Below, in pieces: positions 60,501 to 64,000 of a stretch of 64,000 nucleotides of DNA; the first letter of the stretch is position 1; every line of letters begins with the position of its first letter. A program made the position numbers and the translations under genes. The notes below the pieces were generated by a model. That model was given only the letters and a program-made list of their open reading frames with translations. It had not been told where the DNA came from and did no database searches. The stretch comes from Phaeosaccion multiseriatum (Eukaryota > Ochrophyta, other classes), in assembly GCA_965112735.1 (NCBI GenBank), contig OZ218956.1:1612001-1676000 (forward strand). The letters are read 5' to 3'.

Positions 60501-63500
60501 TTGCTCTGCCCAGGGGTGAGGAGGAGAGTGAGGGGCCGGAAGCCAAACTTCACATTGAAGATCTCGTCGCCGCCAGTCTGGGCTTGGCGGTCGGAGAGGA
60601 GGTGGACCGAGGAGGAAAAGGTAGCAGCAAACGAAGTGTCGGTGACGGCGAAAACGACAAGGATGGCCTGAATGGTGGTGGTGATGGTGGTGGTGGTGGG
60701 GTAGGTGATGACCCTTTCCTTGACCGGCTGCGAAGGAACGTGGATGGTGGTACTCGTCGTAGTAGTGTTGACATTGAAGAGGAGGGGCAGGAGGAAGCGG
60801 TGGCGCGACACCAGCAAGTAGAAGACGAGTTGGTGAAGGTGGAGGCGGAACAGTGGCAGAACCTCCGTCGGGAGAGAGCGGTGCTCACCTCTGTGCACGA
60901 GGAGAGGCTGCTGCTGGAGAAGCAACTGGCGATGATGATGGCGGTGGAGGAGGAAGACGAGGAGGAGGGGGGCGGGGAGGAGGAGGAGGAGGAGGAGGGG
61001 AGGGAGAGGGAAGGCGAGAGTGGAAGTACAGCTGCCTTAGGGGGGGGACGAGGTCGGCTATTGTGGCATGATGGCGGCGAGGAAGGTGGTAGTGGTGGTG
61101 CTAGTGCTGCTGGTGGAGGAGAGGCGACGAGGAGAAAGGAAGGCTGGACCGCCACAACGAGCGGGAATGCCCCTACGACGACTACTACTACTACCATTAC
61201 TACTGCTCTTGCGTCTACCGCTGCCAAGGGCGCTGGATCAGGAGTAGCCGTGCCGACATGGCACGAGCCACCAAGGACGAGTGGGATGGAGGCTTTGAGC
61301 GACCTCTCTCCTCCACAGTCTCAGTCGCTGGGTACCGGGAGGGGGAGGAGGAAGGGGGGCATCGATGGGAATGACGGCGAAGCAAGAGACGAGCAGCAGC
61401 AGCAACAACAACACAAGAAGCAGCAGCAACAGCAGCAGTCTCCCATTCGCGGGTCTTTGCGACCCAAGGGCACTCACAAGCCCATCTCGGCGCATGGGCC
61501 AGAGGAGGAGGAGGAGGAGGAGGAGGAGGAGGAGGAGGAGGAGGAGGAGGAGGAGGAGGAGGAGGAGGAGGAGGAGGAGCAGGAGGAGGAGGAAGAGGAG
61601 GAGGAGGAGCAGGAGGAGGATGGGGAGGGCGGGGAGGAGGACGACGACGAGGAGGAGGAGGACGAGAAGCAGGAGGAGGAGGACGAGAAGAAGGAGGAGG
61701 ACGACGAGAAGCAGGAGCAGGGAAGGTCCCAGTGGGGCAAGGCGTCGAAAAGGGGGAGGACAAGTAGTGGCAGCACGGTGACGAGCACAAGCTACAACTA
61801 CAGTGAGAGCTCTCTCACTGGGCGGGACAGGGCGCGGAGCAGGAGTCGCAGCAGGGGGAGGCAGCTGTTGAAGAAGCATCTGCACAAGAAGCAAGCGCAG
61901 ATGCAGCGACTCTTACATGCACAGAAGCAGAGAAAGCAGCTCCAGCAGCAGCAGCCGCAGCAGCAGCAAGAGCAGTTGGGGGTGCAGCAGCAAGGTCAGG
62001 AGGTTGGGAGTAAGGCTGCTGGTGCCAACGCTGAGCCCGAGGACCCCATGCGTGCATGCAGCGGTGGAAACCGAAACCGTCTTACGCGCTCCGTGGCAGA
62101 TGTGGGTTTGTATCTCCGCGTGTACAGCTTCCGCTACGACTCCTGGTATCGGTGCAGAGTCGTGGAGTATGATGGGAGGAGGCAGGTGAGTGAGGAGAGG
62201 AAGGAAGGAAGGAAGGAAGGAAGGAAGGAAGGAAGGAAGGAAGGAAGGAAGGAAGGAAGGAAGGAAGGAAGGAAGGAAGGAAGGAAGGAAGGAAGGAAGG
62301 AAGGAAGGAAGGAAGGAAGGAAGGAAGGAAGGAAGGAAGGAAGGAAGGAAGGAAGGAAGGAAGGAAGGAAGGAAGGAAGGAAGGAAGGAAGGAAGGAAGG
62401 AAGGAAGGAAGGAAGGAAGGAAGGAAGGAAGGAAGGAAGGAAGGAAGGAAGGAAGGGAGGGAGGGAGGGAGGGAGGGAGGGAGGGAGGGAGGGAGGGAGG
62501 GAGGGAGGGAGGGAGGGAGGGAGGGAGGGAGGGAGGGAGAGAGGAACTGTGTGCATGCGTGGACGCGTGCTGTCCGCTACTAAGTAGGGTCTCCCTTGCT
62601 TATCACCTTCGCCCGGAGACTCAGACCATACCATACCATACTCAGACCAGACCAACTCAGACCAGACCATAGGGACGATCCATTCGCCTCCTCCTCCTCC
62701 TCCTCCTCCTCCTCCTCCTCCTCCTCCTCCTCCTCCTCCTCCTCCTCCTCCTCCTCCGCCTCCTCCTCCTCCTCCTCCTCCTCCTCCTCCTCCTCCTCCT
62801 CCTCCTCCTCCTCCTCCTCCTCCTCCTCCTCCTCTTCTTCTTCTTCTTCTTCTTCTTCTTCTTCTTCTTCTTCTTCTTCTTCTTCTTCTTCTTCTTCTTC
62901 TTCTTCTTCTTCTTCTTCTTCTTCTTCTTCTTCTTCTTCTTCTTCTTCTTCTTCTTCTTCTTCTTCTTCTTCTTCTTCTTCTTCTTCTTCTTCTTCTTCT
63001 TCTTCTTCTTCTTCTTCTTCTTCTTCTTCTTCTTCTTCTTCTCCTCCTCCTCCTCCTCCTCCTCCTCCTTCGTCTTCTTCTTCACCCACGGCCATCCCCT
63101 GCCATCCCCGCCCTGCCATCCTCCTCCACTCGACAGATGCACTGCTGTCTATACGACATGGGCGGAGAGCGCCAGTGGCACGACTTGTCCACGAAACAAG
63201 TGGAGGTGGAGATGGAGGGCCGAGGAGGCCGACCAGCCATCCAAACACCCGAAGCAGGTGAGAGGGCTCATGTCGAAGGCCTCGTCAGCTCCCCGCATGT
63301 GTGCTTAGTTAAGGAGATGAAGCGCAAGCGGTCGGCCTGGTGTGAAGACGAAGGTGGACAGAGAACATCTTCGTTCAGTTGGGTATCATCCAGCGGCCCC
63401 CAATCCCTTACGTAATCCAATCTTAAATCTTCCATTTGTCTGAGCAGATATCGAGATCGTGGATGTTCGAGTGCCCCGCTCGGCACCAGCCCCCGCTACG

Positions 63501-63797
63501 GCCTCCCCGCTCAGGTCCAGCAGCGGAAGATTTGAGTCGCCAAAAACAGCAGGAAGGAGAACGAAAACCTCAAAAAATGATCAACGGAATGACCGACGGA
63601 ACGACCGCCCTTGCACCGCAGAAGTGCAGCAACGGCCGCAATCACGCGGAAGTGGCAGTGTCCCCCCTGCCGGGCAGACAGGAGTGCCAAGAGGTGGATC
63701 AAGGAGAAGCGGCGGCAGCAGCAAGACTTCTCTCATGAGGGCCGCGGCCCTTGGCGACAAAATGGGCACCGTCCACCACGCCTATGCTCGGTGGTAG
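54211..63797 (+). CDS. Kinesin with acidic coiled-coil tail and C-terminal Tudor-like domain
   Basis: Motor exons: 54211-54339, 54653-54803, 55035-55189, 55547-55694, 56190-56423, 57309-57391, 57755-57864, 58019-58142, 58437-58499, 58883-58971, 59577-59916. They give [10 protein letters not shown]-loop GQTGSGKTHTM split by an intron, [13 protein letters not shown], switch I NEVSSRSH, switch [37 protein letters not shown] and the neck region [16 protein letters not shown]: an N-terminal, ATP-driven microtubule motor. Loop insertions rich in A, G and K lie between the IYNE helix and switch I. Tail exons are 60071-60109, a small exon from 60384, one long exon to 62185 (poly-Glu, poly-Gln), 63137-63257 and 63448-63797 (stop TAG at 63795). 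[20 protein letters not shown] plus [14 protein letters not shown], across the 62186-63136 intron, reads as a Tudor-like barrel. The splice near 60440-60500 is unresolved. Subfamily is not clear. Confidence 0.9.
54366..54540. repeat. (CT)n microsatellite in kinesin intron 1
   Basis: Several CT runs separated by CGACT and CACTCA words, giving a very long polypyrimidine region upstream of the exon 2 acceptor. Confidence 0.95.
55780..56145. repeat. (TCC)n microsatellite in kinesin intron 4
   Basis: About 360 bp of TCC units, almost uninterrupted, ending shortly before the polypyrimidine tract and acceptor of exon 5 (56190). It is the reverse complement of the tract in the next intron. Confidence 0.98.
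56428..56934. repeat. (GGA)n microsatellite in kinesin intron 5
   Basis: About 490 bp of GGA units that begin from the donor GTGAGGAGGAGG of exon 5 (ends 56423), followed by a short GGGT array. Open in all frames but encoding only homopolymers, so not coding. Confidence 0.98.
57086..57192. repeat. Minisatellite, AATAGTGGGGCTCTTACTT units
   Basis: Five to six tandem copies of ATAGTGGGGCTCT spaced by TACTTA or CACTTG (unit about 24 nt), in kinesin intron 5 between the GGA tract and exon 6. Confidence 0.92.
58660..58760. repeat. (TGCC)n microsatellite
   Basis: GCCTGCCTGCCGGCC-type units in kinesin intron 9. Confidence 0.85.
58975..59362. repeat. (GGAA)n microsatellite in kinesin intron 10
   Basis: Starts at the donor GTGAGTGAGTGAGGGAGTG of exon 10 and passes through GGGA into about 300 bp of GGAA units. 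Confidence 0.97.
60257..60300. repeat. (AACC)n microsatellite
   Basis: Short tetranucleotide run in the intron upstream of the small tail exon at 60384. Confidence 0.93.
61502..61722 (+). other. Poly-glutamate coding tract in the kinesin tail
   Basis: GAG/GAA codons with a few Gln, Asp and Lys encode a strongly acidic stretch of more than 60 residues within the long tail exon. It is preceded by poly-Gln (about 61400-61438) and followed by basic, Gln-rich coiled coil ([20 protein letters not shown]). The neighbours in frame are complex sequence, so this tract is truly coding, unlike the intronic GGA tract. Confidence 0.8.
62196..62540. repeat. (GGAA)n then (GGGA)n in the Tudor-splitting intron
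   Basis: The purine tract starts directly at the donor GTGAGTGAGGAGAGGAAGG at 62186 and switches from GGAA to GGGA at about 62454. Confidence 0.97.
62688..63080. repeat. (TCC)n then (TTC)n then (TCC)n in the same intron
   Basis: Pyrimidine trinucleotide tract of about 390 bp that ends about 55 bp before the acceptor at 63136. Confidence 0.98.
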
Positions 63798-64000
63798 AGC
63801 AGGGAGGACGAGGGAGAGGAGGGGGGGGCTCTGGGCTCTAATAACTGTACTAAAATTAATTTTTTATGATGTTTTTTTTATAATGAATTAAATAAATAAA
63901 ACAAAAAAGCTAGGAGGGGAGGTTCTCGAGTTTCAAGTAGACCCAACCGCGCCCATGAAAGCAATCGTCCCTTCGTCAAAAGCTCGGTTAGGGGTGAATG
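63798..64000. other. Kinesin 3' flank
   Basis: Immediately after the stop, composition becomes AT-rich (63840-63905), with AATAAA-like words (AAATAAATAAAAC), consistent with a 3' UTR and polyadenylation region. Complex sequence resumes to the right edge; no further exon is certain. Confidence 0.55.

Noticed and set aside
63838-63910. AT-rich stretch as a mobile element
   Set aside because: It directly follows the kinesin stop codon and contains polyadenylation-like words; a 3' UTR explains it.

Overview
The window is nuclear DNA of a eukaryote. Genes are split into many short exons by GT-AG introns (two GC-AG cases). Reading frames join only across introns, and simple-sequence repeats fill much of the non-coding space. 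The organism is probably a protist or alga: a seven-bladed RCC1-type ectodomain with a long alanine-proline-threonine stalk resembles surface proteins I associate with heterokont algae. That placement is a low-confidence inference.

Layout. (1) About 1-2047, minus: the 5' part of a gene for a small-exon, cysteine-rich secreted protein, running off the left edge. (2) 2711-17823, minus: a complete 27-exon gene for VWA8, the mitochondrial AAA+ ATPase with a C-terminal von Willebrand A domain; every exon phase closes (about 2476 aa). (3) 18199-19422, plus: an intronless GNAT acetyltransferase, head to head with VWA8. (4) About 19870-34430 and 34846-49043: a direct tandem duplication of about 14.5 kb. 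Each unit carries a 35-exon gene for a secreted-then-membrane protein: signal peptide, seven RCC1-like repeats, APT stalk, about eight membrane segments, basic tail. Copy 2 reads open throughout. Copy 1 has a 43-bp duplication that shifts the frame in exon 11. A 402-bp inverted-repeat element (MITE-like) lies exactly between the units. (5) 49163 to about 54068, minus: a helical, arginine-rich protein of unknown function. (6) 54211-63797, plus: a kinesin with an N-terminal motor, a long acidic/coiled-coil tail and a Tudor-like domain near the C-terminus.

The genes do not form an obvious pathway. Two neighbouring pairs are divergent (VWA8/GNAT and helical protein/kinesin) and may share promoters. 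The most striking signals are the duplicated receptor-like gene with its decay and mosaic divergence, the MITE with a reconstructable empty site, complementary trinucleotide tracts on both sides of a kinesin exon, microsatellites that appear to grow out of splice signals, and two short dispersed elements found in both exons and introns of VWA8.
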